Shown here in pieces: positions 38,570-53,934 of a stretch of DNA of 64,000 bases. The position numbers and the translations under genes were made by a program. The notes beneath the pieces were generated by a model. The model saw only the letters and a list, made by a program, of their open reading frames with translations. It was not told the DNA's origin and made no database searches. Source of the DNA: Molossus alvarezi (Eukaryota > Chordata > Mammalia > Chiroptera > Molossidae); contig CM073905.1 in NCBI GenBank assembly GCA_037176705.1, positions 31,838,986 through 31,902,985 of the forward strand, read 5' to 3'. Numbering within the stretch: position 1 is the first letter of the stretch; the number at the start of each line of letters is the position of its first letter.

Positions 38570-40299
<1,730 letters not shown>

Positions 40300-40358
40300 T
40301 AGCTACTTTGCCCAGTAAGGTTTTGTAGAATAAGATGTAATCTTAAATGGACATTTTA

Positions 40359-40601
40359 GTTTTTTTTTGTTTATTTGTTTTTTTAATCTTCACCCGAGGA
40401 TATTTTTTCATTTATCATCAGACGGGGGGGGGAGAGAAACAGCGATGTGAGAGGTACATATCAACTGTGGTTGCCTCCTGCATGACCTGACCAGGGCCAG
40501 GGACTAACTGCAACTGAGGTGTGTGCCCTTGACTGGAATCGAACCAGTGACTCATTGGTCCATAGGCCGATGCTCTAACCACTGAGCAAAACCGGCCAGG
40601 G
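40359..40601 (-). mobile_element. Ves SINE, minus strand, 109 bp after a MED13L exon
   Basis: TTTTTTTAATCTTCACCCGA through GAGCAAAACCGGCCAGGG. Perfect 17-bp duplication CTTAAATGGACATTTTA at 40342-40358 and 40602-40618. Confidence 0.96.
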
Positions 40602-42618
40602 CTTAAATGGACATTTTAAAGGTAAGCATAAGGGTCCATTTCTGAAGAAGAAAGGAAAGACCAACATTTCACAATTAAATAAAGTAGCTTACTGGTTTGT
40701 TTGTTTTTTGCTGAAAGTTGATCACATATGCAGTGTGGTCTTATGTGAAATTTTACTGAGAAATAAAATGTAGAGAATTTCCTTCAGAACAAAAAGATCA
40801 GTAAGTATTTAAAAAATATAAACCAATGAATAATTGACAAAATGTTATAAATGAAAGGCTTTTATTGTTTTATTTGTTACATGGTTTCAAGAATGTAATA
40901 ACTTGCAGATAATTACTATTAGAAATTTGAAATTTTAACCAATATCAGATTTCTAGAATTGTATAGTATATAGTTTCTTCAGTGATGTTAATAACTTTAT
41001 TATTTTCTTTTAAGTATAGACTGCATTGATTGTTAAGCATTTAGTTGTATTTTTATTAATTCTTAGCTTATCACCTAAATATCACCAAAATAACTCCATA
41101 TCCCTTTTCTCTAATTGGGCATTCTATATATCTTTGGTTTTGTCTTTGAAATTCAGAATTTTCTATGAATAACTTTTAAAATGTTTTAATATTACATTTA
41201 AACCATAAGGAAAAATCTTTTTTTGTTCAATCTAATTTATCATTACTAGAGATGTCTGATTAAAATAGTCTAAGTATAGCACACAATATAATTTTTAAAA
41301 CATTGATATTTTAACAGACATGACTGAAGTATTTTTATTGATGTAACAACCTGTCATGAATGTTATCCCCCATATTATGTATGATTGCTTTTTGGTTTTC
41401 TACAGATGATTCTGATTTAATTTGATGAAAGCATCTGTTTCTTGCCCTAAAGATAATTAAACCTGTTTTTTTTTTAAGGTTAAAAAAAGAACATTGAATC
41501 CTCATTTAACTGTGTCCTAATTATTACCTACTTTCTCCCCACCTCCTACTGGCATCACATTTTAAGCTATGTTCTTTATTATTCTGTGATTTGGGGTGTT
41601 TTATGTATGAACTTCTATAAAAAAACAACCCAGTTCTCAAACTGCACTTGAGAGTTACACAGTATGTGCATATTATGGATGGTCAGAATTATTTAAAAAC
41701 TATGTTTTCTTGACTGTGAAGTTGTGGAGGACCATCTGACTTCATTTGAGACTTTATCACTCAAAATAAAACAATTATTTATGATAACAAAAGGAATTAC
41801 TAGTCATAAGGAAGAAAACTAACCTAGGTTGGTAAGGATACTATTAGGAATACCAGGTCCCTATAGACCAGTTATTTTAAATCTTACTGGTTTGTTACTA
41901 ATGTTTGAAATCAAAGAAGACTTTTTATGGGACATTATCCTGCTTATTTCCCATGACTAATGTGGAGGAGGTACATTCTTAGGGCAGATGCTGGCCTATA
42001 GATAACTATAATGAATATAATGATATTGATGTAGGAATTTCCTAGAAGTGTTAATATAGGAAATTGCCCTTGATTAACTGTGTTGGTTGGAGTCAGTAAT
42101 TTTATCCCGTTTAAATCAGTGAGGATATACATCACAAGAAATATGTGATGTCTATAGCTATCTCTGTCTTGATTGATTTGCTATATCATCCAGCTGTTAA
42201 AAAATAAAGCTCCCCCCCCCCCCCCCCAAAAAGAACATCCTATTTGGTAAGTATGCTGAGATTTTATTTATTTATTTATTTTAATTAAGGGTAAGAAAAA
42301 GTGACCTTTGTCTCCAGAACAGTGTTACTCGGAAGGTTGAAATACCTCAAGGCTAAGAACTGGCTGGGCTACCCACAGTGCTATGATAACTACATTTTTG
42401 TGTCTAACTCAGTGGAAATGATATCAAGGTCAAATACTGAAAGAGAAAGAAGGATTTTGAATCCTTTACTTCAGTAAAATAAATTTTATTTTGAGTCGTT
42501 TTATTAATAGATCTCTAAAACAGTCATAACTGTAATTATAACTAAGCATTATCTTTTAGAGTTGGCAAATTAGGACTTTTCTACTAGTAGAAGTTCTATT
42601 TATACATTACTTTTATTT

Positions 42619-42673
42619 TATTTTTTTAATCCTCACCGAGGACATTTTCCCATATTTTGTTCAGACAGAGTGG

Positions 42674-42711
<38 letters not shown>

Positions 42712-42868
42712 TTGACGTGAAAGGGACACATCGAGTGGTTGCCACCCGACCCAACAACCAGGGCCAGAGACAAACTACAACCGAGATACGTGCCTTTAGC
42801 GGAACCGAACCCAGGTTTCTCTGGACTGCAGGCCGACTCTCTAACCACTGAGCCAAACCGACCAGGGC
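42619..42868 (-). mobile_element. Ves SINE, minus strand
   Basis: TTTTTTTAATCCTCACCGAG, (GA)n at 42677-42707, ending GAGCCAAACCGACCAGGGC. Flanks TATACATTACTTTTATTTT and TATGCATTATATTTT are similar. Confidence 0.94.
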
Positions 42869-43172
42869 TATGCATTATATTTTGATTACCACAGATTTTA
42901 GGAAGTCTCAGGAACCATTGAAAAGAGTGTTCAAGTTCTTGGCAAGTTTTGGTGTTGTTTTCTGTTAAATGGTTTTCTTCTGTTACACAAGATTCAGTGT
43001 TAACATTGTATAAGCTATTATCAAACAGATGGGTATACACTTTAACATATAGTTTATGTATTGTATGTTGATATAGCTGTCTGATAGTATTATATCTTCC
43101 CCCATTTGATTTCCTTCAAAAATTGATGTGAGTGAAGAGGCTTATAAACACAAAGTAGTATGAGAAACTTTT

Positions 43173-43418
43173 TTTTTATCCTCACCCGAGAACATTTTTT
43201 TGCATTTATCTTCAGATAGTGGGAGGGAAAGAGGGAGGAAGAGAGAGAGAGAGAAACGTCGATGTGAGAGAGACACATCAAGTGGCTGCCACCCACACTA
43301 CCTCAACCGGGGCCGGGGCTGGGGGCAACCAAGGTACGTGCCCTTAGCGGGAACCGAACCAAGGACTCTCTGGTCCGCAGCCCACTGCTCTAACCGCTGA
43401 GCCAAACCGGCCAGGACT
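43173..43418 (-). mobile_element. Ves SINE, minus strand, just upstream of a MED13L exon
   Basis: T-run, TATCCTCACCCGAGAACATT, ending GAGCCAAACCGGCCAGGAC. Flanks TATGAGAAACTTTT (43159) and AATGAGAAACTTTT (43421) form the duplication. Confidence 0.95.
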
Positions 43419-43535
43419 AAAATGAGAAACTTTTAAAAATCACACTTTGAAAGGAGTTAGGAAATAAAGAGCAATGTACATTAAGTGATGCTGTGCTTTA
43501 ACCTAAAATTACCACATATGTAGCATTACATTTAA

Positions 43536-44443
<908 letters not shown>

Positions 44444-45174
44444 TGAGAAATTCTAGGTGGAAGAGATGGAAGTAGGGTTAACAGGAATTTTACAAATGGA
44501 AAAGGAAAAATTCAAACAAACAGAATTTATGTGCTTCAGAATTTTAGTTTTTATTCCAGTTAAATAATTTAGTTGTTTCTCCTAAGTTCTATGCACACCT
44601 CTGCTCCTTTGTACACATGTTTGCACATGTGCACACATGTGGTCAGGAGACGAGATGTAGGCTGCTGCTTTATTTCCAACAAATGGACAACTCTCAGAGA
44701 ATGGCTGAAACCTTTGCTCAGATGACCATTGCCAGACAGGGACATATCATGGATAGTTCTTTTTCTATTATATTATAAAGTTAGGCCAGGATCCAGAGCT
44801 CTGAATAAATGTTTTGCCCTATCTTTCTACATTAATGATAAATGTTATCAAACTGTGAAAATTCTGACAATTAAACAGTTTTCCTTAATAGAAAAATTCA
44901 GAAATTATTTAAACTGGGAGGATTTTGCCTTTTTTGTTGAATAGTATATTTCATATATTAAATTTTGTGGTAGTTGAATTTAATTGGAAATCTAGTCACT
45001 AAGGAAAAGATATTCATCATACTTGAGCTGAAATGAGATTATTTTTAGGCATTTAATGTGGGCCATGTTGGCAGGAACATCAGAGTAAATAAAGTCTTGG
45101 CTGCTAAGCTTTGAAAACACACTCAAGCATGATATATTCTAACATGGTAATTTTCATGAGGATTAGAGAACATA

Positions 45175-45235
45175 TTTCAGTTTCTAGCATAATGCTTGGC
45201 ACATAGTGGGCATTCAGTAAGTGTTCATGGTTAAA
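45175..45235 (+). repeat. L2-like 3' tail
   Basis: ATAATGCTTGGCACATAGTG and GGCATTCAGTAAGTGTTCAT fit the end of L2. Confidence 0.6.
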
Positions 45236-45474
45236 CAGTATGTTGGGAAAAGTATAGACTTTATGATTGAACAAACCTAATTTTAAAACCTGTCTATAGC
45301 TTTTATTAGGTGAGTGACCTTATTTAATTCTGATGCTTGTTCTGAACCACCGTTTGCTTCTGTTAAATATTACATACTTTACAAGGTTGTTACATGAATT
45401 AGGTATTGTATTTGACAGTGTTGTGCATACAGTTATGCAATGTATAAGTGATGGCATAAAAAAAAGTAGTGCTT

Positions 45475-45742
45475 GTCCTGGCCAGTTTGGCTCAGCGGTT
45501 GGAGCATTGGCCCATGGACCAAAGAGTCACGGGTTCAATTCCAGTCAAGGGCCCATACCTTGGTTGCAGTTTGTTCCCCAGACCTGGTCCGGGTTGTGCA
45601 GGGGGGCAGCCAATCAATGTGTGTCTCTCACATCGATGCGCGCGCCCCCCCCACCCCCCCCACACACATTCCATCTGAAGACAAATGGAAAAAAATATAT
45701 ATCCTTGGGTGAGGATTTGAAAAAAAAGAAAAAAGAAAAAAA
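45475..45742 (+). mobile_element. Ves SINE, plus strand
   Basis: Head TCCTGGCCAGTTTGGCTCAG, an internal CG/C-rich microsatellite-like stretch (45639-45666), A-rich end. Flanks AAAGTAGTGCTT and AAAGCAGTGCTT are the duplication. Confidence 0.94.
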
Positions 45743-48212
45743 GCAGTGCTTAAAACTCCATTTTCAGCGCACATTATGTTATGTGGAAGGAATTACTCAG
45801 ACACTGTGTGGGAGACATAGAAATGGACAACACATAGCCTCTGTTTCTAAGAACCACATAGTTACTAAGATGGTGAAAAAATATACATCCAGCTCTCACA
45901 TGGTCAAGCAGAGAATTTGGATGATTCCTATTAAAGGATTTGCTCAAACAATTATTAAAACTACTTTAAACTGAAAAAGAAAAACTACTTTTATAGTCTT
46001 TTATAATAATCACCATAGAGAAGATATACTAAGGAAAGACTAGAACTATCAGCATTTTGAAGAGTTCGTCACATTTCATATATAAAGGTTTGTATGTTTA
46101 AATTGTCATCCCTTTTTGTTTTATTTATTTTGCATGGTATTTAGTGAAATTTGTATTCAACTTAAAATTGAAGGCCTACTGTTTGTATAATGCAGTATAA
46201 CCTCTGATGGATCAGTTTAGAACTTTAAATGTCATAACTCAAAACTAAGAGGTTTTATTTATGGTGGGTTTCTGTGCTGACTTTATATCTATAGATCTTG
46301 CAGTTTCTTCCCCTCTATGTCATTGTGCTAGGCCCTGGGTAAATCCCTGATGTTTTCTTTCTAAAGCAAGCAAACAAACCAAAGAGTGAAATAAAAGATA
46401 CTGGAATCTTTGTTGTAAAATGAATTTGTCTAGATTTTTACATCATGGTATGTTGAATTATAGCTTAGAACTCTTACTACTTCATCAGCAAGTCCTGCTC
46501 AACCTTGCCATTTTGCAGTTGACTAACATTGAGCATTGCCATGGTTTTCTAAATATAGGACAAAGTGGGTTACTTTGCCCCCTAAAATAGCCAAGGGTTG
46601 CCTAGAGTAGCAGGGGACCTAGGGTGGCTACTGGTTTTGGTGAAATCACTTAAGGATAGGCACATCAGCTTGCCTCTTCAGTTTATAAAGAAATTGTAAG
46701 AAATAACATTCAACATGCATTTAACAGCACAGAGTAGTCTTGTTTAATTTCATATAAGATATCACCCACATTTTAGCTAATCATTGAAAGCTACTGAAAA
46801 GCATTAACCCAACTTGAATCAGAAAAGACTGTGGCTTGTTTGCCCTACACCTCTCCTTTATTGGTTACAAATTACTTGCTTTAATACCATGGGCATATGA
46901 TCTCTTTAGCTAGATTATAGGCTGTTTGGTGGCAAGGGTTATGTTATCTACTTCTGTTGGTTGTTTCTTCACTTTGCTTAGTTTTAAAATAGGCATTTGA
47001 AAATCCATTGTAAAACTGAAATGAATTATTTTGTACCATGAACCAAGTCAGGGAACTTTTAAGATAAAAGGTAGCAATGAAAGACCAACTTTCTTGTCTC
47101 CTTTAATTTATGTCATTTTTAATATAACAGTACTTTTCTGGGGAACAAGAAAGCTTCAGTTCCTTAGAATGTAAGCACTTTGAGTTGGTTTCTTTCTTTT
47201 TTAAAAATATAGAGCTGAGCCTAACCATTCAACTCATAATAGTTTTGTTGCATTGATACCAAGAGTATTAGTTTGTGATATAGGTTGATTCTTTCTTTTT
47301 CAAAGGAGAGTGGAGGTTTGCACAGCTCTTAGAATGGATTATTTTGGTCAAGATGTTTTGTTTCATAGTTCTGTTCAGAGCAAAACCCACAGTATATTTA
47401 TGAAATCAAATAGATGAAAGTAGTTGAAATTTAATGCTGAAAAATGACTTCAGTATTTGTTTTATATGAGATAGCAATAGTAAAATACTCATGACATAAC
47501 CAATAATCACTATTATCAGCAATCATAATGAACATAATAGAAAAAAAAATGCATAACATACTAACTACAGTTGGAGAAACAAAGTGGAGTTAGAGAGGAA
47601 TCAGTGAATTTTTAGTCCTCTAATATAAAATGTCGAGACAACCTCTTTCAGCGTTTTAGTACTAAGTTTTCATTAATAGTGTCAGGCATAAGGACACACA
47701 GTTCCACATAAAGATTTGAAATTTGACCTTGTTAAAAGCTTTGTGCCATTAAGTTTTTTCCCCTACCTAGGGCACTGTGCAGTTGTTACACAACCATTTA
47801 GCTAAACAAGCATAAAGCTCCCTCTACTGTTTTGTTTTGCCTTGAAACTTATTTACTGCATTGGGATTTAAAAATTCAAAACAGTCTACTCATGATTGTA
47901 TCTTTGACATTATGATGTATGAACCCTTCTGTATTATTTCCAGTACCTGTGGAGTAGGAATACCTCTGGGTAGTTATGCCATGAGGGAGTGTGAGTATTA
48001 ATGTGATCAACTTTTTAAAGAGAACATAAAGAATCATATAAAGTGCCAAAAAAAAAAGTCTGTTCTGTCACAAAGTACACTCATAGCTACAGATAGTATT
48101 GTTACTGCAAGGGGGTAGGGACAAAGGCACATGAATATGAGTTTTAGGAATGAAAATTTTTATGTTAAATAGGCCAGCAGTCTATGCACTAGAGGCCCTT
48201 TCAGAAAAGTGA

Positions 48213-50244
<2,032 letters not shown>

Positions 50245-50349
50245 GAGGAGCCAAATGTCAACTCCAACTCTTGAAGAAGAGCCTGCTAACAATCCTGCTA
50301 CTTGGGATTTTGTGGATCCAACCCAAAGAGTCAGCTGTTCTTGCTCTAG
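50245..50349 (+). CDS. MED13L: MED13L coding exon (fifth in window)
   Basis: 105-nt exon with acceptor ATTTTAG and donor GTAAGT. Its first base completes lysine and its last two bases (AG) start arginine. The peptide begins [20 protein letters not shown] and ends [15 protein letters not shown]. The tryptophan-centred [14 protein letters not shown] block parallels WDFVEATQRTNCSC in MED13. It stands at the transition from the folded N-terminal region to the disordered linker. The exon is a multiple of three. The intron after it is 6.8 kb, the longest complete intron in the window, and holds the LINE-1/Ves/piggyBac cluster. Confidence 0.96.
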
Positions 50350-51168
50350 GTAAGTAGAGAAAAGGCAGAACAGTCATCTGATGGAATGGTGGCACCTTTT
50401 GTTGCTGTCTGCTATCCTCTCAGACACCTTCTTTCTCGTTGTTTTGTTTTGCATCTTCCTCTTTCTGTAGAGAAGACAAGGATAGGTCTTTTCTTATATG
50501 CAGATGATATAGTTTTATTGTCAGGACTCAGAAAAGAGCTTTCTTAGACAACTGACCCTGATATCAGTTTGCTCCCACAGATTTCTTAGGGTAGCTGATT
50601 ATTTGACAAGACAATCTCTTGCCCTTTAAGTGAATTTATTTAACTATTCTTAATTTTAAAGTAGAGATAAATATTAAACAAGTTGGCTTGAGTTAATTGA
50701 ATTTGGACAAATACACCTTCCATAGATAATTTGTTTTGTTTTGGGTGCTGGCATTTTTTTGATGACTGATGCAGTTATTTGTAGCAATACCTGCCAAAAG
50801 CAAAGATTATTGCTCATTCATTTAGATATTTGAATAGGACCCCAAATTATTTTGTGTAGAAAATTTTTGCATTCCTCATGGGTATTTTCTTGAACCACTC
50901 TTTGTGTTGGTAAAGAATCTTATTGTCTTGGGTTTTCATTAGGGTTCTTAAATATCTTAAGCATATGACAGCCTTAATCCCCCCCTCCCCACACACACAC
51001 ACACATTTAAGCAGCCTATCTGAGGGCTGCTTAATTGACTGTTAGAACCTGAGCTATTGATTATTCACTTAATGAGCAACTCAGGGTAGCTTTGATTCCA
51101 AAGTATATATTTTCACATTTGCTAGTGCTCACTACTTATAAAAAATTTAGAGGAGATAAGTGTATTTA

Positions 51169-52648
51169 TTTTTTTTTTTTTTTTTTTTTTAATGAATTTT
51201 TATTTATTTTTTTGTTACAGACATTTTACCTTTTTACCCCATTGACACCCCCCACCCCACCCCACCTCCACCCTGTCCCCGGCTTAGTTGTCCATGTCCA
51301 TTGGTCATGCATACATGCATATAAGTTCTGTGGTTTATCTCTTCCCACCCCCCCACCCCCCATCCCCTCTTCTGAGGGATGTCAGTCTGTGTCCTACTTC
51401 CATGTGTCTGGGTCTACTGTATTCCTCAGACTGTTATGTTCATTATATTCCGTATATAAGTGAGATCATGTGGTATTTGTCTTTTTCTGCTTGGCTTCTT
51501 TCACTTAGGATAATACTTTCCAGGTCCCTCCATGTCGTCTCAAAGGATAAGAGATCTTTCTTTCTTACCGCTGCATAGTACTCCATTGTGTATATGTACC
51601 ACAGCTTTTTTATCCATTCGTCTACTGGTGGACACTTGGGCTGTTTCCAGATCTTAGCTATTGTAAATAGTGCTGCTATGAACATGGGGGTACATATATT
51701 CTTCCTGATTGGTGTTTCAGGCTTCTTAGGGTATATTCCCAGCAGTGGGATCACTGGGTCAAATGGAAGGTCAATTTTTAATTTCTTGAGGTAGCACCAT
51801 ATTGTTTTCCATAGCGGCTGCACCAGTCTGCATTCCCACCAGCAGTGTACTAGAGTCCCCTTTTCTCCACACCCTCGCCAACACTTGTTGTTTGATGATT
51901 TGTTGATGGCGGCCATTCTGACAGGTGTGAGGTGATACCTCATTGTTGTTTTAATTTGCATCTCTCTGATGATTAGTGATGTTGAGCATTTCTTCATATG
52001 TCTCTTGGCCATTTGTATGTCCTGTTTGGAGAGGTGTCTATTCAGCTCCTCTGCCCATTTTTTAATTGGGTTCTTTGTCTTCCTTTTGTAGAGTTGTATG
52101 AGCACTCTATATATACTGGAAATTAACCCCTTATCTGATACATCATTGGCAATGATGTTCTCCCATACAGTGGGTTGCCTTTCCATTTTGATGATTGTTT
52201 CTTTTGCTGTGCAGAAGCTTTTTAGTTTGATGTAGTCCCATGTGTTCATTTTCTCCTTTATTTCTGTTGCCTTAGGTGATGTATCAGTGAAAATTCTGCT
52301 CCGTATGATGTCCGAAATTTTGTTGCCTACATTTTCTTCTAGAATTTTTATGGATTCACGGGTCACATTTAAGTCTTTTATCCATTTTGAGTTTATTTTG
52401 GTGTATGGTGTAAGTTGATGGTCTAGTTTCATTTTTTTGCATGTAGCTGTCCAATTTTCCCAACACCATTTATTAAAGAGGCTGTCTTTACTCCACTGTA
52501 TGCTCTTGCCACCTTTGTCAAATATTAATTGAGCGTATTGCCTTGGGTCCATTTCTGGGTTTTCAGTTCTGTTCCACTGGTCTATATGCCGGTTCTTGTG
52601 CCAGTACCAGGCTGTTTTGGTTACAGTCGCTTTGTAGTATAACCTGAT
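51169..52648 (-). mobile_element. Young LINE-1, 5'-truncated, with intact ORF2 3' end
   Basis: Minus-strand LINE-1 of 1480 bp. It reads from a 22-nt T-run (its poly-A tail, 51169-51190) through the C-rich complement of its 3' UTR into the C-terminal part of ORF2 and breaks off inside ORF2 at 52648. A perfect 16-bp target-site duplication, GAGATAAGTGTATTTA, lies at 51153-51168 and 52649-52664. Intact borders and an open ORF2 tail point to a recent insertion. It lies antisense to MED13L. Confidence 0.97.
51443..52648 (-). pseudogene. LINE-1 ORF2 C-terminal fragment (about 400 codons open)
   Basis: The frame is open from the truncation point to its natural stop; its first in-frame methionine is at 52552 (369 codons). 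It carries the ORF2 C-terminal segment after the reverse transcriptase: [40 protein letters not shown], the cysteine/histidine cluster [18 protein letters not shown], and the typical ending [17 protein letters not shown] to HMISLIYGI. The endonuclease and reverse transcriptase domains are absent because of 5' truncation, so the fragment cannot move by itself. Confidence 0.95.
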
Positions 52649-52679
52649 GAGATAAGTGTATTTAGAAGATGGTCATTCA

Positions 52680-53102
52680 CGAATGGATAAAAAAGCTGTG
52701 GTACATATACACAATGGAGTGCTATGCAGCGGTAAGAAAGAAAGATCTCTTATCCTTTGAGACGACATGGAGGGACCTGGAAAGTATTATCCTAAGTGAA
52801 AGAAGCCAAGCAGAAAAAGACAAATACCACATGATCTCACTTATATACGGAATATAATGAACATAACAGTCTGAGGAATACAGTAGACCCAGACACATGG
52901 AAGTAGGGCACAGACTGACATCCCTCAGAAGAGGGGGTGGGGGGGGTGGGGGGTGGGAAGAGATAAACCACAGAACTTATATGCATGTATGCATGACCAG
53001 TGGACATGTACAACTAAGCCGGGGACGGGGCGGAGGTGGGGTGGGGTGGGGGGTGCCAATGGGGTAAAAAGGTAAAATATCTGTAACAAAAAAATAAATA
53101 AA
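52680..53102 (+). mobile_element. Second LINE-1 3' fragment, opposite orientation
   Basis: Plus-strand LINE-1 of about 420 bp with the last ~60 ORF2 codons ([20 protein letters not shown] to MISLIYGI), the G-rich 3' UTR and an A-rich tail. It closely matches the 3' end of the neighbouring minus-strand LINE-1 (one visible change, MEYY to MECY). An 18-bp duplication, TTAGAAGATGGTCATTCA, stands left at 52662-52679; the right copy at 53393-53410 comes only after the Ves SINE that follows. Confidence 0.95.
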
Positions 53103-53344
53103 GCCCTGGCCAGTTTGGCTCAGCGGTTAGAGCGTCGGCCTGCGGTCCGGGTTCGGTTCCCGCTAAGGGCACGTACTTTGCAGTTTGTCCCTGGCCTTGG
53201 TTGGTCGTGCGGGTAGCAGCCACTCGATGTGTCCCTTCACGTCGATGTTTCTCTCTCTCTCTCCCTTCCTCTCTCTCCCTCCCACTCTATCTGTACAAAA
53301 AAATGGAAAAAATATCCTCCGGTGAGGATTAAAAATAATAATAA

Positions 53345-53383
<39 letters not shown>

Positions 53384-53392
53384 AAATTCATA
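53103..53392 (+). mobile_element. Young Ves SINE joined to the LINE-1 tail, long TAAA tail
   Basis: Starts with the Ves head GCCCTGGCCAGTTTGGCTCA, has the internal TCGATGT and CT-rich segments, ends ...GGTGAGGATTAAAAAT and carries a (TAA)/(TAAA)n microsatellite tail. It follows the LINE-1 A-tail directly, and both lie inside one 18-bp duplication. Confidence 0.95.
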
Positions 53393-53410
53393 TTAGAAGA
53401 TGGTCATTCA

Positions 53411-53640
53411 GCCCTGACCGGTTTGGCTCAGCGGTTAGAGCAGTTTGGCCTGTGGACCAAAGGATTTTGGGTTTGATTCCGGTCAGTACCTCGCTCACGG
53501 TTCCATCCCCGGCCTTGGTCAGTGTCATGCGGGAGGCAACCAATCGATGTGTCTCTCTCACACAGATGTTCCTCTCTCCCTTCCACTCTATCTGAAAATG
53601 AATGGAAAAATATCCTTATGTGAGAATTTAAAAAAGGAAA
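53411..53640 (+). mobile_element. Ves SINE, plus strand
   Basis: Full-length Ves with head GCCCTGACCGGTTTGGCTCA. Duplication AGAAGATGGTCATTCA (53395-53410) and AGAAGGTGGCCATTCA (53641-53656), 14 of 16 matching. It reused the target of the preceding LINE-1/Ves insertion. Confidence 0.95.
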
Positions 53641-53682
53641 AGAAGGTGGCCATTCATTTTTCTAATTTAGATTGTGGTTCTT

Positions 53683-53917
53683 TTTTTTCCCCTCTTCTCC
53701 AGTCCTCACTTGAGAATATTTTTCCATTGATTTTTAGATAGAGTAGAAGGGAGGGAGGGAGAGAAAGAGAGACATTGGTTAGTTGCATCCTGCATGACCC
53801 GATCTGGACTAGGGATCGAACCTGCCACCGAGGCACATACCCTTGACCAGGAATCAAACCTGCGACTCTTTGGTTTGTGGGCCGATGCTGTAACTGCTGA
53901 GCCAAACCGGCCAGGGC
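53683..53917 (-). mobile_element. Ves SINE, minus strand
   Basis: Begins with a T/C-rich tail, CCTCACTTGAGAATATTTTTCC, and ends GAGCCAAACCGGCCAGGGC. Duplication TAGATTGTGGTTCTT (53668-53682) and TAGATTGGGGTTCTT (53918-53932), one mismatch. Confidence 0.95.
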
Positions 53918-53934
53918 TAGATTGGGGTTCTTAA

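Noticed and set aside
45333..45974. 213-codon open frame on the plus strand
   Set aside because: Its middle is translated Ves SINE (45475-45742) and its ends are ordinary intron; not a gene.
50478..50530. TATATGCAGATGATATAGTT as a LINE-1 reverse-transcriptase fragment
   Set aside because: Only a short similarity to the Y-A-D-D coding region; no extended match around it.
51443..52552. 369-codon open frame as a possible host gene
   Set aside because: It is the C-terminal part of LINE-1 ORF2 within a clearly bounded insertion.
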